From: an uncultured Pelagibacteraceae bacterium
GTDB taxonomy: Bacteria > Pseudomonadota > Alphaproteobacteria > Pelagibacterales > AG-422-B15
Length of the DNA stretch: 64,000 nucleotides
Assembly (NCBI GenBank): GCA_902519835.1
Contig: CABYLU010000001.1
Coordinates: 1-64,000, forward strand
Reading direction: 5' to 3'
The position numbers and the translations under genes were made by a program. This document shows positions 55,753-64,000 of the stretch, one piece after another. Each line of letters begins with the position of its first letter. The first letter of the stretch is position 1. Below the pieces are notes generated by a model. It saw nothing but the letters and a program-made list of their open reading frames with translations. It ran no database searches and was not told where the DNA came from.

Positions 55753-56850
55753 ATGAGCGCAGATGTAGAGTTAAGTGATGTTTCAGTAACATTTGGCAGT
55801 TTTTATGCTGCCAAGAATGTCAACGTAAAAGTAAATGGAGGTGAGTTCTTCAGCTTCTTAGGACCTTCAGGCTGTGGAAAGACTACTCTGTTAAGGGCTA
55901 TATCTGGATTTCAAGAACCTTCTGAAGGTAAAGTGCTTATTGACAATAAAGATATGTCTGGAATTGGTCCAAATAAAAGACCAACCGCGTTAATATTTCA
56001 AAACTTAGCTCTGTTTCCTCTCATGAGTGTATCAGAAAATATTGCATTTTCCCTTGAAGTAAGGGGCGTATCAAAAGAAGAAAGAAAAAAAAGAGCGGAT
56101 GAACTTTTGGAATTAATAGCCTTAGAGGGACAAGGAGATAAAAAAGTTCATCAACTCTCTGGAGGTCAAAAGCAAAGAGTAGCCATTGCAAGAGCTTTAG
56201 CTGTTGAGCCAAAAGTTCTTCTTTTAGATGAACCATTGTCTGCCTTGGATTTAAAACTTCGTCAAAGAATGAGAACCGAACTTAGAGAAATACAAAAAAG
56301 AGTAAATATTACATTCATTTATATTACGCACGATCAAGGAGAAGCCTTAACAATGTCTGATCGAATAGCGGTCATGAATGAAGGAGAGCTCGAGCAAATT
56401 GGAAAATGCGACGAAGTTTATAACAATCCATTAACACCATTTGTTGCAACATTCGTTGGTGAGAATAATCCTTTATATGGAAAAGTTACAGGTATTGAGG
56501 GAGATAAAGCTAAAATTGAAACTGCTGATGGGCAATATTTAGCAACGATGAATGAAAGCAAAAAGTTAAATATTGGAGATGAGTCAATTGCATTTGTTAG
56601 ACCTGAGTCTTTGTTTATACCAAGAGATGGCGACAACTTTGATAATAAAATTGATGTGAATATTGAAAGCTTTGAATTTGAAGGTAATTTAAAAAATTTT
56701 TACGCAAGCCTTAAATCGGGAGCAAAAATCAAATTTTCAGTACCAAACGCCATAGATACATCCTCTATAACTTCAGGATCGTCAATCGTGCTAGGTTTTG
56801 AGTCTTCAAAATCAGTAATATTACCTAAAGCATCTCTAGCTATAGATTAA
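55753..56850 (+). CDS. ABC transporter ATP-binding protein, PotA-like
   Basis: The 365-residue ATPase has Walker A GPSGCGKTT (37-45), the ABC signature LSGGQKQR (135-142), Walker B LLLDEPLSALD (156-166) and the H-loop in YITHDQGEAL, followed by a C-terminal TOBE domain from about 280. It energises the two permeases encoded immediately downstream. It belongs to the spermidine/putrescine/iron class. Confidence 0.93.
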   Translation: MSADVELSDVSVTFGSFYAAKNVNVKVNGGEFFSFLGPSGCGKTTLLRAISGFQEPSEGKVLIDNKDMSGIGPNKRPTALIFQNLALFPLMSVSENIAFSLEVRGVSKEERKKRADELLELIALEGQGDKKVHQLSGGQKQRVAIARALAVEPKVLLLDEPLSALDLKLRQRMRTELREIQKRVNITFIYITHDQGEALTMSDRIAVMNEGELEQIGKCDEVYNNPLTPFVATFVGENNPLYGKVTGIEGDKAKIETADGQYLATMNESKKLNIGDESIAFVRPESLFIPRDGDNFDNKIDVNIESFEFEGNLKNFYASLKSGAKIKFSVPNAIDTSSITSGSSIVLGFESSKSVILPKASLAID

Positions 56851-56853
56851 GTC

Positions 56854-57783
56854 ATGAACAATTTTTTATTTACTCAACCATTTTTTAAGAAAAACGGTAA
56901 GGCAGTTGCGATATATTTTTTAGTAGCAATAATATTTTGGTTTGTTTTCTTAGTTATAATTCCACAATTTTATATGTTGGATTTATCATTTAGAACCAAC
57001 GTCCCTCCTTTAGCAAGAGGTGGACCTGAAGACTATTATACTTTTGAACACTATAGCCACTTTATATTTGGATCTAAGACAGCTACTGATGCTTTTAACT
57101 TTGTTGATTTAGGTGTATTTGGAAGAACTATTTTTGTTTCAATGCTTGTTACAATTGCAAATCTATTATTTTGCTATCCTATAGCATTTTATATAGCGAA
57201 AATTGCAAACCCTAGTACCGCTAGACTTCTTATTGTTTCTCTGATTATTCCTTTCTGGATTAATGAATTGCTTAGATCATTCGCATTGAGGATTTTGTTT
57301 GCAAACGAAGGTGTAATTAACAATTTCTTGACTGGGGTTGGAATACTTGATCAAGGAATCCTATTTATTACTTATGATATCGGTTTATATACCGGCTTAA
57401 TATACGCCTATATTTTGCTGATGATGTTCCCTCTCTATAATGCAATCGAAAGTTTGGACATTAATCAAATCGAGGCAGCAAAAGATTTAGGTTCCTCATC
57501 TTTTAGAACGCATTGGAGAATAGTTATTCCTCATGCTAAACCAGGCATTGTATCTGGCTGTACAATGGTTTTTATGTTAACTGTTGGAGCACTAGCAACG
57601 CCAGTTGTTTTAAGTAGCCCTAATACTTTATGGTTTCCTCAATTGATATATCAGTGGTTTAATATGAATGACAATTGGTCACGGGGATCAGCTTATTCAA
57701 TCATTTTGTTAATTGTTTCTGTTATTTTCGTACTCACAATGATGCGAATATTTAAAGTTAGGATTGGAGAAATTATTAAGTGA
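56854..57783 (+). CDS. ABC transporter permease, PotB-like
   Basis: The 309-residue protein has six membrane helices and the EAA loop IEAAKDLGSSSFRTHWRIVIP near 205-225, which contacts the ATPase. It overlaps the next permease by four bases (GTGA). The first periplasmic loop is enlarged, as usual for PotB-type subunits. Confidence 0.92.
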   Translation: MNNFLFTQPFFKKNGKAVAIYFLVAIIFWFVFLVIIPQFYMLDLSFRTNVPPLARGGPEDYYTFEHYSHFIFGSKTATDAFNFVDLGVFGRTIFVSMLVTIANLLFCYPIAFYIAKIANPSTARLLIVSLIIPFWINELLRSFALRILFANEGVINNFLTGVGILDQGILFITYDIGLYTGLIYAYILLMMFPLYNAIESLDINQIEAAKDLGSSSFRTHWRIVIPHAKPGIVSGCTMVFMLTVGALATPVVLSSPNTLWFPQLIYQWFNMNDNWSRGSAYSIILLIVSVIFVLTMMRIFKVRIGEIIK

Positions 57784-58988
57784 GACCGAGCTATTTTATA
57801 AATTTCATGATGGGAATATATATTTTTATATTTTTTGCATACTTATTTGGGCCTTTAATCATCATGAGCATTACAGCATTCAACTCGGCAGAATTTCCTT
57901 CGATCACACCTTGGGAATGTTTTAGCTTTAGATGGTTTAATGAAGGTAAAATTGCTTACGATGGACAACATCTGGCAGGGCTTTTATCTGACTGGAGACT
58001 TCACGATGGTATTATTAGCAGTTTGATTATAGGAGCAGGAGTTGTAACTCTCTCCGTACCAATTGGAATGGCCGCAGCAATAGTATTAACTCAAGTGCGT
58101 TCGCAGTTGAGGGATATTTATTACTCAATTTCGATTATGCCCGTTTTATTTCCTGGTGTGATAATTGGTATTTCAACAGTCGTTTTATGGGACCGAATAG
58201 CAGGCTTAGGAGGAGAGGGGTTCATTGCAGATATTGGAAGAAACGGAATATTTCTAACAATTTTGGCTCAAACCTGTTTTATATCTACTTATTGTTTTTT
58301 AATATTTGTTGCAAGACTTCAAAGATTTGATCAGACTCAAGAAGAGGCAGCTTTAGACCTTGGAGCGTCGCAAACTCAAGTATTTTTTAAAATTTTAGTT
58401 CCTTACTTAAGCCCCGCAATAGCATCGGCTGCAGTAATTGCTTTTTTATTTTCATTTGAAAATTATAACACGACTGTATTTAGCATTTTATCGGATCAAA
58501 CATTAACAACTGTAATTGCATCAAAAGTAAGGCTGGGAATAAGTCCTGCATTGAGCGCATTAGCTTTAACAATAATAGCGTTAACGATTATAGCTGCAGT
58601 TACCTATGAGGTTTTACGAAGAAGAGCAGAAAAACGATATGCAGAATCACAGGAAAAGTTTGTAAAAGAAAAAGCAGCAGACAATAGAATTAATAAAAAA
58701 TATAAAGCTGGTTTTAAAATTCCAAAGGGAATTACCGCTATATTGTTAATAGTGGTCTTTGCTACCTATGGAGCTACCCAAATAGTGAAAAATGATCTAT
58801 ACGGACAATCATGTATTGATGCTGCTGATAAGGAGAAAAAATCCAAATTTCTTGAACAATTGCAAACTTTAGAGTCTAATGAACTTACTGATGAAGAGCT
58901 TTCTGGAGGGTCCTTAGGTGGCAATCAGGATTATGGAGATATATTTGGAGACCCGTCATTATTCCAAGATTTTGGAGGATTTGATTAA
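57780..58988 (+). CDS. ABC transporter permease, PotC-like, with C-terminal extension
   Basis: The 402 residues begin with GTG overlapping the previous stop. Six helices and the EAA loop EEAALDLGASQTQVFFKILVP near 190-212 are standard. From about residue 280 an extra region adds a charged helix, a seventh hydrophobic segment (about 314-334, ITAILLIVVFATYGATQIV) and an acidic Gly-rich tail ending DPSLFQDFGGFD. PotC proteins are usually 260-300 residues, so about 120 extra residues are unusual. Confidence 0.9.
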   Translation: MRPSYFINFMMGIYIFIFFAYLFGPLIIMSITAFNSAEFPSITPWECFSFRWFNEGKIAYDGQHLAGLLSDWRLHDGIISSLIIGAGVVTLSVPIGMAAAIVLTQVRSQLRDIYYSISIMPVLFPGVIIGISTVVLWDRIAGLGGEGFIADIGRNGIFLTILAQTCFISTYCFLIFVARLQRFDQTQEEAALDLGASQTQVFFKILVPYLSPAIASAAVIAFLFSFENYNTTVFSILSDQTLTTVIASKVRLGISPALSALALTIIALTIIAAVTYEVLRRRAEKRYAESQEKFVKEKAADNRINKKYKAGFKIPKGITAILLIVVFATYGATQIVKNDLYGQSCIDAADKEKKSKFLEQLQTLESNELTDEELSGGSLGGNQDYGDIFGDPSLFQDFGGFD

Positions 58989-58994
58989 TAGATT

Positions 58995-59954
58995 ATGAGC
59001 GATAAAAAAGAACCAATTCAACCAGTAAGCGGAACAGTTGTTCCTAGGTATGCTGGCCCATCTACATTTGCACGTCTTCCCGAGCTGAGAGATGTTGAAG
59101 ATTGTGATGTAGCAATTATAGGCGTACCATTTGATGCGGGTACGAGTTATCGTCCTGGGGCTAGATTTGGTCCTCAAAGTGTAAGACAAGCCTCTCGACA
59201 ACTAAGAACGAATTATCATCCAAATTATGATGTTGAACCTTTCAAAGTTCAACAGGTAGCTGATGCTGGGGACATAGCCTGTAATCCCTTTGATATTGAC
59301 GAAGCAATTAAGCAAATTGAAAAAGGATCTACTGAGCTGCTCCAAAAAGTTGGAAGTATTGTAACTATTGGCGGTGACCACACAATTGCATTGCCATTAC
59401 TCAGATCAATTAATAAAAAGGTTGGAGGTCCGGTTGCCTTAGTCCACTTTGACGCTCACTTGGATACTTGGGACACGTACTTCGGAGCTCCTTTTACGCA
59501 CGGTACACCATTTAGAAGAGCAAGAGAAGAAAAGTTATTTTTGGATGATGCATCAATGCATATTGGAATTCGTGGCCCTCTATACAGTACAAATGATTTA
59601 AAAAATGATCGTGAATTAGGTTTTAAAACAATTCACTGCGACGAATTCCAAACAAACACAATTGATCAAATTGTTAAAAGAATAAAAGATAGAATTGGCA
59701 ATAATCCATTATATATATCCATAGATATTGATGTTTTAGATCCAGCTCATGCTCCTGGAACGGGAACTCCAGAAGTTGCGGGAATGACCACAAGAGAAAT
59801 TTTAAATGTATTAAGAGGATTGGCAGGTTCGCAGCTTGTTTCAGCAGACGTTGTCGAAGTCGCTCCAGCCTATGATCACGCAGAACTAACATCAACCGCT
59901 GCAGCAACAATTGTTTATGAGCTAATAAATATTATTGCAAGAAACCCAAAGTAA
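58995..59954 (+). CDS. Agmatinase/guanidinobutyrase-family ureohydrolase
   Basis: The 319-residue ureohydrolase binds two Mn ions through His129 (GGDHT), Asp153, His155 and Asp157 (HFDAHLDTWD) and Asp244/Asp246 (SIDIDVLD). It hydrolyses a guanidino group to urea plus an amine. The loop FTHGTPFRRA is shared by agmatinases, guanidinobutyrases and recently recognised guanidine hydrolases, so the substrate is open. It begins 6 bp after the permease, so imported polyamine or guanidino compound is probably its substrate. Confidence 0.9.
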   Translation: MSDKKEPIQPVSGTVVPRYAGPSTFARLPELRDVEDCDVAIIGVPFDAGTSYRPGARFGPQSVRQASRQLRTNYHPNYDVEPFKVQQVADAGDIACNPFDIDEAIKQIEKGSTELLQKVGSIVTIGGDHTIALPLLRSINKKVGGPVALVHFDAHLDTWDTYFGAPFTHGTPFRRAREEKLFLDDASMHIGIRGPLYSTNDLKNDRELGFKTIHCDEFQTNTIDQIVKRIKDRIGNNPLYISIDIDVLDPAHAPGTGTPEVAGMTTREILNVLRGLAGSQLVSADVVEVAPAYDHAELTSTAAATIVYELINIIARNPK

Positions 59955-59955
59955 T

Positions 59956-60735
59956 CTATTTAATTTCAAACCAGATTGGAACATGATCAGAAGGTCTTTC
60001 AAGACCTCTAAATTGTTTTTCTATTTGACAGTCAGTTATTCGATCAACAGCACTTGGTGTTGCAAGAAAATGATCAATTCGAAGACCATTGTCTTTTTCC
60101 CATGACCCCCTTGAATAGTCCCAGTATGTGAACTCATAGGGTTTAGAATTATAAATTCTTAGCACATCAGACAGACCTAAATTTATGATTTCTCTGTAAA
60201 TTTTTATAGAGTCTGGATGATGCAAAGCGTCATTTTTCCACTTATTAATATCAACCGCGTCATCAGAACCTGGTATAATATTGTAATCCCCTCCAAATAT
60301 AACTGTTTCATGGTTTTCTATTTTATTTTGGGCATACTTTTTAAATCTCCTCATCCAATCTAATTTGTAAGGAAATTTGTCAGTATCAATAGGATTGCCA
60401 TTAGGGAGATACAAAGAGACAATATTAAAAGGATTTTCGACTTGTACCTGTGCATCAATAAATCTTGCTTGAACATCTTCTTTGTTTCCCGGCAAAGTAT
60501 CTGTAATTTTTTTTATTGGGGCTTTTGATAAAATCGCCACTCCATTATATGATTTTTGACCCTTTTTAATTATTTGGTACCCAAGTGAAGAAATTTCTTC
60601 TTCTGGAAAGTTTTCATCAGTTGATTTAGTTTCCTGAAGCATGACTATATCTGGTTTAACTGATCTATCTAATTCAATTAAATGAGGTAAACGAACCCTT
60701 ATTGAATTTACATTCCAACTTACTATTTTTACCAT
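59956..60735 (-). CDS. xth: Exodeoxyribonuclease III
   Basis: ExoIII is the AP endonuclease and 3' exonuclease of base-excision repair. The 259 residues show SWNVNSIRVRLPHL, the metal Glu in LQETKSTDENFP, GGDYNIIPGSDDAVD, RIDHFLAT and the C-terminal PSDHVPIW. Its stop is one base from the ureohydrolase stop on the other strand. It diverges from dgt. Confidence 0.94.
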   Translation of the reverse strand: MVKIVSWNVNSIRVRLPHLIELDRSVKPDIVMLQETKSTDENFPEEEISSLGYQIIKKGQKSYNGVAILSKAPIKKITDTLPGNKEDVQARFIDAQVQVENPFNIVSLYLPNGNPIDTDKFPYKLDWMRRFKKYAQNKIENHETVIFGGDYNIIPGSDDAVDINKWKNDALHHPDSIKIYREIINLGLSDVLRIYNSKPYEFTYWDYSRGSWEKDNGLRIDHFLATPSAVDRITDCQIEKQFRGLERPSDHVPIWFEIK

Positions 60736-60821
60736 CCGTATTCTTTTATTGTTATTTTAAGATTCTTAAAGTAATGAGTTTATTGTACAATAAAAATTTA
60801 TGTTACCAATTCTATTTAGTG

Positions 60822-61958
60822 ATGATTTCTGAAGATTTATCTTTTATTTCAACCAATCAAGAAACTTCGAAAGGTAGGCTGTATAAAGAGAATTACAGTC
60901 AAACTAGATCAGAGTTCCAACGGGATCGTGATCGAATTCTACATTCTGCTGCCTTCAGACGGCTTAAACACAAGACACAGGTATTTGTTTCAAATGAAGG
61001 AGATCATTACAGGACAAGATTAACACATTCGCTAGAAGTGTCACAAATTGCTAGGTCAATAAGTAAAATATTCAATCTCAATGAAGATCTAACTGAAACA
61101 TTATCCTTAAGTCATGATATTGGTCATCCGCCATTTGGACATGCTGGAGAAGATGCTCTTTCGGAATGCATGGTTTCTCATGAGGGTTTTGACCATAATG
61201 ATCAGGCAATTAGAATTGTGCATTTGCTAGAAAAAAAGTATTTTGATTTTGAAGGCTTAAACTTAACGTGGGAAACACTTGAAGGACTTGTAAAACATAA
61301 TGGGCCGATGACAAAAGATGTTCCAAAAACCATAGAAGCCCTCGATAAAGAGTTTGACTTAAAGTTGAATGAGTTTTCATCAATTGAAGCGCAGATAGCT
61401 TCAATAGCGGATGACATTGCATACAATAATCATGATTTAGATGACGGACTTAGAGCAGGTTTTTTTTCTTATGATGATCTGGTTGAATTGCCAATGATTG
61501 GTGCAATTATTAAAAATTTTCCGAAAAATTATAACTCTTACGATATGCAGCGTATAAATAATGAAATAACAAGAAAATCAACCTCAATTATGATTACTGA
61601 TGTAATTAATACAATCAGTGAGAAAGTTAAAAAATCAAAAGTAAGATGCAATGAAGATGTCAGGCTTAATAATGAAAAAATTGCTGACTTTTCAGATAAA
61701 ACAAAAGAAGAAGTAAAGTATATTAGATCTTTCCTATCAATGAAAATGTATAATCATGATAAAGTAAAAGCAATGACCAGTAACGCCCATCAAATTATAT
61801 CATCACTATTCAAACTATTTATTGAACAAGATGAAAAATTCATAAAAGAACATATGAAAAAAATTATTTCTGATGAGGATAAACCAAGAGCAGTATGCGA
61901 CTTCATAGCTGGAATGACTGATAACTATGCTCAGAATTTTTATAATAAATTTAATTAG
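60822..61958 (+). CDS. dgt: dGTP triphosphohydrolase-like HD-domain protein
   Basis: The 378-residue HD-domain enzyme hydrolyses dNTPs to nucleosides and triphosphate. The HD metal motif is His69 (TRLTHS), His98-Asp99 (LSHDIGHPPFGH) and a later Asp in IASIADDIAYNNHDLDDG. The conserved start region FQRDRDRILHSAAFRRLKHKTQVF follows ATG 60822; the longer frame upstream overlaps the xth promoter and adds an unrelated hydrophobic stretch. argS follows after 3 bp. Confidence 0.9.
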   Translation: MISEDLSFISTNQETSKGRLYKENYSQTRSEFQRDRDRILHSAAFRRLKHKTQVFVSNEGDHYRTRLTHSLEVSQIARSISKIFNLNEDLTETLSLSHDIGHPPFGHAGEDALSECMVSHEGFDHNDQAIRIVHLLEKKYFDFEGLNLTWETLEGLVKHNGPMTKDVPKTIEALDKEFDLKLNEFSSIEAQIASIADDIAYNNHDLDDGLRAGFFSYDDLVELPMIGAIIKNFPKNYNSYDMQRINNEITRKSTSIMITDVINTISEKVKKSKVRCNEDVRLNNEKIADFSDKTKEEVKYIRSFLSMKMYNHDKVKAMTSNAHQIISSLFKLFIEQDEKFIKEHMKKIISDEDKPRAVCDFIAGMTDNYAQNFYNKFN

Positions 61959-61961
61959 CTT

Positions 61962-63701
61962 ATGAGAAACATAAATGGTTATTTAAAGAATATAATCGGA
62001 GAAGAATTTTCAAAAATATTCAATGTTTCGAATGAAACTGTAGAGAAGAGCTCATTCGTAGTTGAATACCCAAAAAACAAATCTGATGGTGAGCTAAGTA
62101 CAAATATTTGTATGGTTCTTGCAAAAGAGATATCAGCAAATCCAGTAGAGGCAGCTAAAACTCTCATCAAATCATTAGAGAAAATTGAGGACTTTGAGAT
62201 GTTGGAAGTTGCAGGTCCAGGCTTTTTAAATTTTAATATTTCTAAAGATACTTGGTTTAAATTTTTAAGTCAGTTGCTAGAAACAAACTTGCTCTTTAAT
62301 GAGGAAGTTGGTTTAAATAAAAATATTAATGTCGAATATGTTTCTGCGAATCCTACAGGCCCCTTACATATTGGTCATTGTAGAGGAGCGGTTTTTGGTG
62401 ACGTACTATCAAATCTACTTAAATTCACCGGTCATAATGTAACAAAAGAATATTACATTAATGATGCAGGTACTCAAATTGATACTCTTGCAAACTCTAC
62501 AATTATTAGAATAAAAGAAATCATCAATAGCAAAAGCGAAGAAAATTATCCAGATGAATTTTATCCTGGTGAATATCTAATCGATGTTGCTAAAAAAATA
62601 ATAGATAAACACGGTACATCTATTCTTAAAAACGACAATTACTTTTCAACAATAAAAGGTGAGTGTGTAAATTTACTATTAGAAAACATAAAAGAAGACT
62701 TAAGTAAACTATCTATTAATCAGGATATTTTTGTTTCAGAAAAAGAATTAATAACCCAAGGTAAAATCGACAAAACCATAGATGAACTCAAAAATATGAA
62801 TTTAATCTATGAGGGCATTTTAGATAAGCCCAAAGGTAAACAAATTGAAGATTGGGAACCAAGAAAGCAATTATTATTTAAATCATCTGAATATGGAGAT
62901 GAAATCGATAGACCATTACAAAAATCAGATGGTGAGTGGACTTACTTTGCAAACGATATTGCCTATCATTATGATAAATACTTAAGAGGATCAACACATT
63001 TAATCGACATATTAGGCGCTGATCATGGCGGATATATTAAGAGAATGAGCGCTTCGATACAGGCCCTAACTAATAACAAAGCAAGATTTACAGCAAAGTT
63101 ATGTCAAATGGTAAAACTTATCAGTGATGGCAAGGAATTAAAAATGTCAAAAAGATCTGGTGACTTCATTACCTTAAGTGATTTAGTGAAAGAAGTTGGT
63201 AGTGATAGTATAAGATTTATGATGATGTACAGAAAAAATGAAGCACCCTTAGAGTTTGATTTTAAAAAAGTAACTGAACAGTCTAAAGAAAATCCAGTTT
63301 TTTATGTACAGTATGCTCATGCAAGAATTTCTTCCGTATTAAACAATCTTCATTCTCAAAATATTAAATTAAATTTAGAGAATTTTAGTGAATGTAATTT
63401 TTCTGAACTTAATGATCTTTCTGAAATATCTCTTTTAAAAAAAATCCTGGATTATAGTAATATCATTAATACGTCAGTTTCTCTATTTGAGCCACATCGA
63501 ATTGCATATTACCTGTATGAATTAGCATCAGAATTTCACTCCTTATGGAGTCAGGGAAAAGTAGATAACAGTAAGAAATTTATAGATGTAGATAATATAC
63601 CAAGGACTTATGCTCGAATGGCACTACTGATTGCTACTCAGAGAACAATAAAATCTGGACTTGATATTCTTGGAGTTTCCTCGCCAGATGAAATGAAATA
63701 A
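61962..63701 (+). CDS. argS: Arginyl-tRNA synthetase
   Basis: ArgS charges tRNA-Arg. The 579 residues show the N-terminal Arg-specific domain, HIGH at 136-139 in NPTGPLHIGHCRGAV, and KMSKRSGDF near 396 as the KMSKS loop, with the anticodon-binding helical domain at the C-terminus ending in LDILGVSSPDEM. It precedes the short membrane ORF and nagZ, as in other alphaproteobacteria. Confidence 0.95.
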   Translation: MRNINGYLKNIIGEEFSKIFNVSNETVEKSSFVVEYPKNKSDGELSTNICMVLAKEISANPVEAAKTLIKSLEKIEDFEMLEVAGPGFLNFNISKDTWFKFLSQLLETNLLFNEEVGLNKNINVEYVSANPTGPLHIGHCRGAVFGDVLSNLLKFTGHNVTKEYYINDAGTQIDTLANSTIIRIKEIINSKSEENYPDEFYPGEYLIDVAKKIIDKHGTSILKNDNYFSTIKGECVNLLLENIKEDLSKLSINQDIFVSEKELITQGKIDKTIDELKNMNLIYEGILDKPKGKQIEDWEPRKQLLFKSSEYGDEIDRPLQKSDGEWTYFANDIAYHYDKYLRGSTHLIDILGADHGGYIKRMSASIQALTNNKARFTAKLCQMVKLISDGKELKMSKRSGDFITLSDLVKEVGSDSIRFMMMYRKNEAPLEFDFKKVTEQSKENPVFYVQYAHARISSVLNNLHSQNIKLNLENFSECNFSELNDLSEISLLKKILDYSNIINTSVSLFEPHRIAYYLYELASEFHSLWSQGKVDNSKKFIDVDNIPRTYARMALLIATQRTIKSGLDILGVSSPDEMK

Positions 63702-63704
63702 AAA

Positions 63705-63887
63705 ATGAGGTTCATAATTTTCTCTTTAATTTTAGCAATTTTTATTACTGCCATTTATTTTTACACTAAAAAAGAAGAAGAAGAGATTATCGAAATAAAA
63801 ACCAATTTAAATGATTATAGAATAATACCAAAAGACAAGGGAGGCGTTGATACTCCTGACTTAAATATATACGATCTTGGAGATTAA
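63705..63887 (+). CDS. Short membrane protein in the position of the SPOR-domain gene, SPOR domain absent
   Basis: The 60-residue product has one N-terminal helix (about 3-20), a KEEEE stretch, and the sequence YRIIPKDKGGVDTPDLNIYDL. In many alphaproteobacteria the argS-nagZ intergenic gene encodes a SPOR-domain protein whose middle carries a similar KPxDxGGxxVPNxDxxVYD segment; here the frame ends right after that segment and nagZ begins 10 bp later. It looks like a version that has lost its SPOR domain rather than a spurious ORF. Confidence 0.65.
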   Translation: MRFIIFSLILAIFITAIYFYTKKEEEEIIEIKTNLNDYRIIPKDKGGVDTPDLNIYDLGD

Positions 63888-63897
63888 TTTAATAAAA

Positions 63898-64000
63898 TGA
63901 AAAAATACCTACCTTTAATTTGTGGTATTTCTGGCGAAAAATTAACAACAGAAGAAATAAAATTTTTTAGAGATTACAAACCTTGGGGAATAATTTTATT
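63898..64000 (+). CDS. nagZ: Beta-N-acetylhexosaminidase NagZ, start only
   Basis: From ATG 63898 the frame reads through the window end: MKKYLPLICGISGEKLTTEE then IKFFRDYKPWGIIL. This is the typical beginning of NagZ, which removes GlcNAc from peptidoglycan fragments (family form GxSGxxLTxxExxFFRxxxPWGxIL). Only about 34 residues are visible, and the order argS-short ORF-nagZ supports the call. Confidence 0.8.

Noticed and set aside
60702-60821. Longer dgt frame starting at 60702
   Set aside because: It overlaps the divergent xth start, adds a hydrophobic non-family stretch, and the dNTPase family begins close to the ATG at 60822.

Overview
The window looks like a chromosome segment from a streamlined, AT-rich (about one third G+C by eye) marine-type alphaproteobacterium. 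Evidence for the class is the TrcR (DUF1013) cell-cycle regulator gene, the orders zapA-5-FCL, tolQRAB-pal-cpoB-tilS-ftsH-folP-glmM and argS-(SPOR-type)-nagZ, and split proton-translocating transhydrogenase genes preceded by a tiny cytochrome-oxidase-subunit-IV-like ORF. Gene packing is tight: many ATGA overlaps, two convergent pairs sharing one TTAA as both stop codons, and no gene-free gap above 300 bp. The gene content recalls HIMB59/AEGEAN-169-like or Pelagibacter-like plankton; that lineage guess is inference.

Layout. 1-15026 (minus strand) is one long housekeeping run read from right to left: a coiled-coil partner gene, zapA, 5-formyl-THF cyclo-ligase, ymdB-type phosphoesterase, yebC, a small Hjc-like PD-(D/E)XK nuclease, tolQRAB-pal-cpoB, tilS, ftsH, folP, glmM and purA (cut by the window edge). 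15192-21795 (plus) is a central-carbon operon: tkt-gap-pgk-class I fba-efp-inositol-phosphatase. 21790-31600 holds rpmE, a heat-shock hsp20 with a ROSE-like RNA thermometer, a quinone oxidoreductase, trcR, purEK, rpsU with an apparent AUA start, pntAB, two hydrolases, rpmJ with a coupled 44-aa basic ORF, and tRNA-Val(GAC). 31616-42225 is a mixed accessory stretch: DUF1329 protein, HisN-like phosphatase, SCP2 protein, AlkA-like glycosylase, acyltransferase, GDP-mannose dehydratase, an in-frame fusion of a truncated heptose-kinase domain to a VOC dioxygenase-like domain, membrane proteins, YhhQ, esterase, patatin and NRDE protein.

42364-54237 is catabolic: thiolase and FadB-like genes, then a taurine-type module of class III aminotransferase (tpa-like), a dimethylglycine/sarcosine-dehydrogenase-like flavoprotein with a GcvT domain, sulfoacetaldehyde acetyltransferase (xsc), alanine dehydrogenase and a short core-MetE methyltransferase. 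Together these could strip N-methyl groups from methylated taurines, transaminate taurine with pyruvate, cleave sulfoacetaldehyde to acetyl phosphate plus sulfite, and recycle alanine to pyruvate plus ammonium. 54509-59954 is a polyamine-type ABC importer (Tat-exported binding protein, ATPase, two permeases) ending in an agmatinase/guanidinobutyrase-family ureohydrolase. 59956-64000 carries xth, dgt, argS, a SPOR-less remnant-like membrane ORF and the start of nagZ.

Most noteworthy: the nuclease sitting where ruvCAB is usually found; the rpsU leader with an occluded Shine-Dalgarno and AUA start; the hsp20 thermometer; the HldE-VOC fusion; and the demethylase embedded in the taurine operon.
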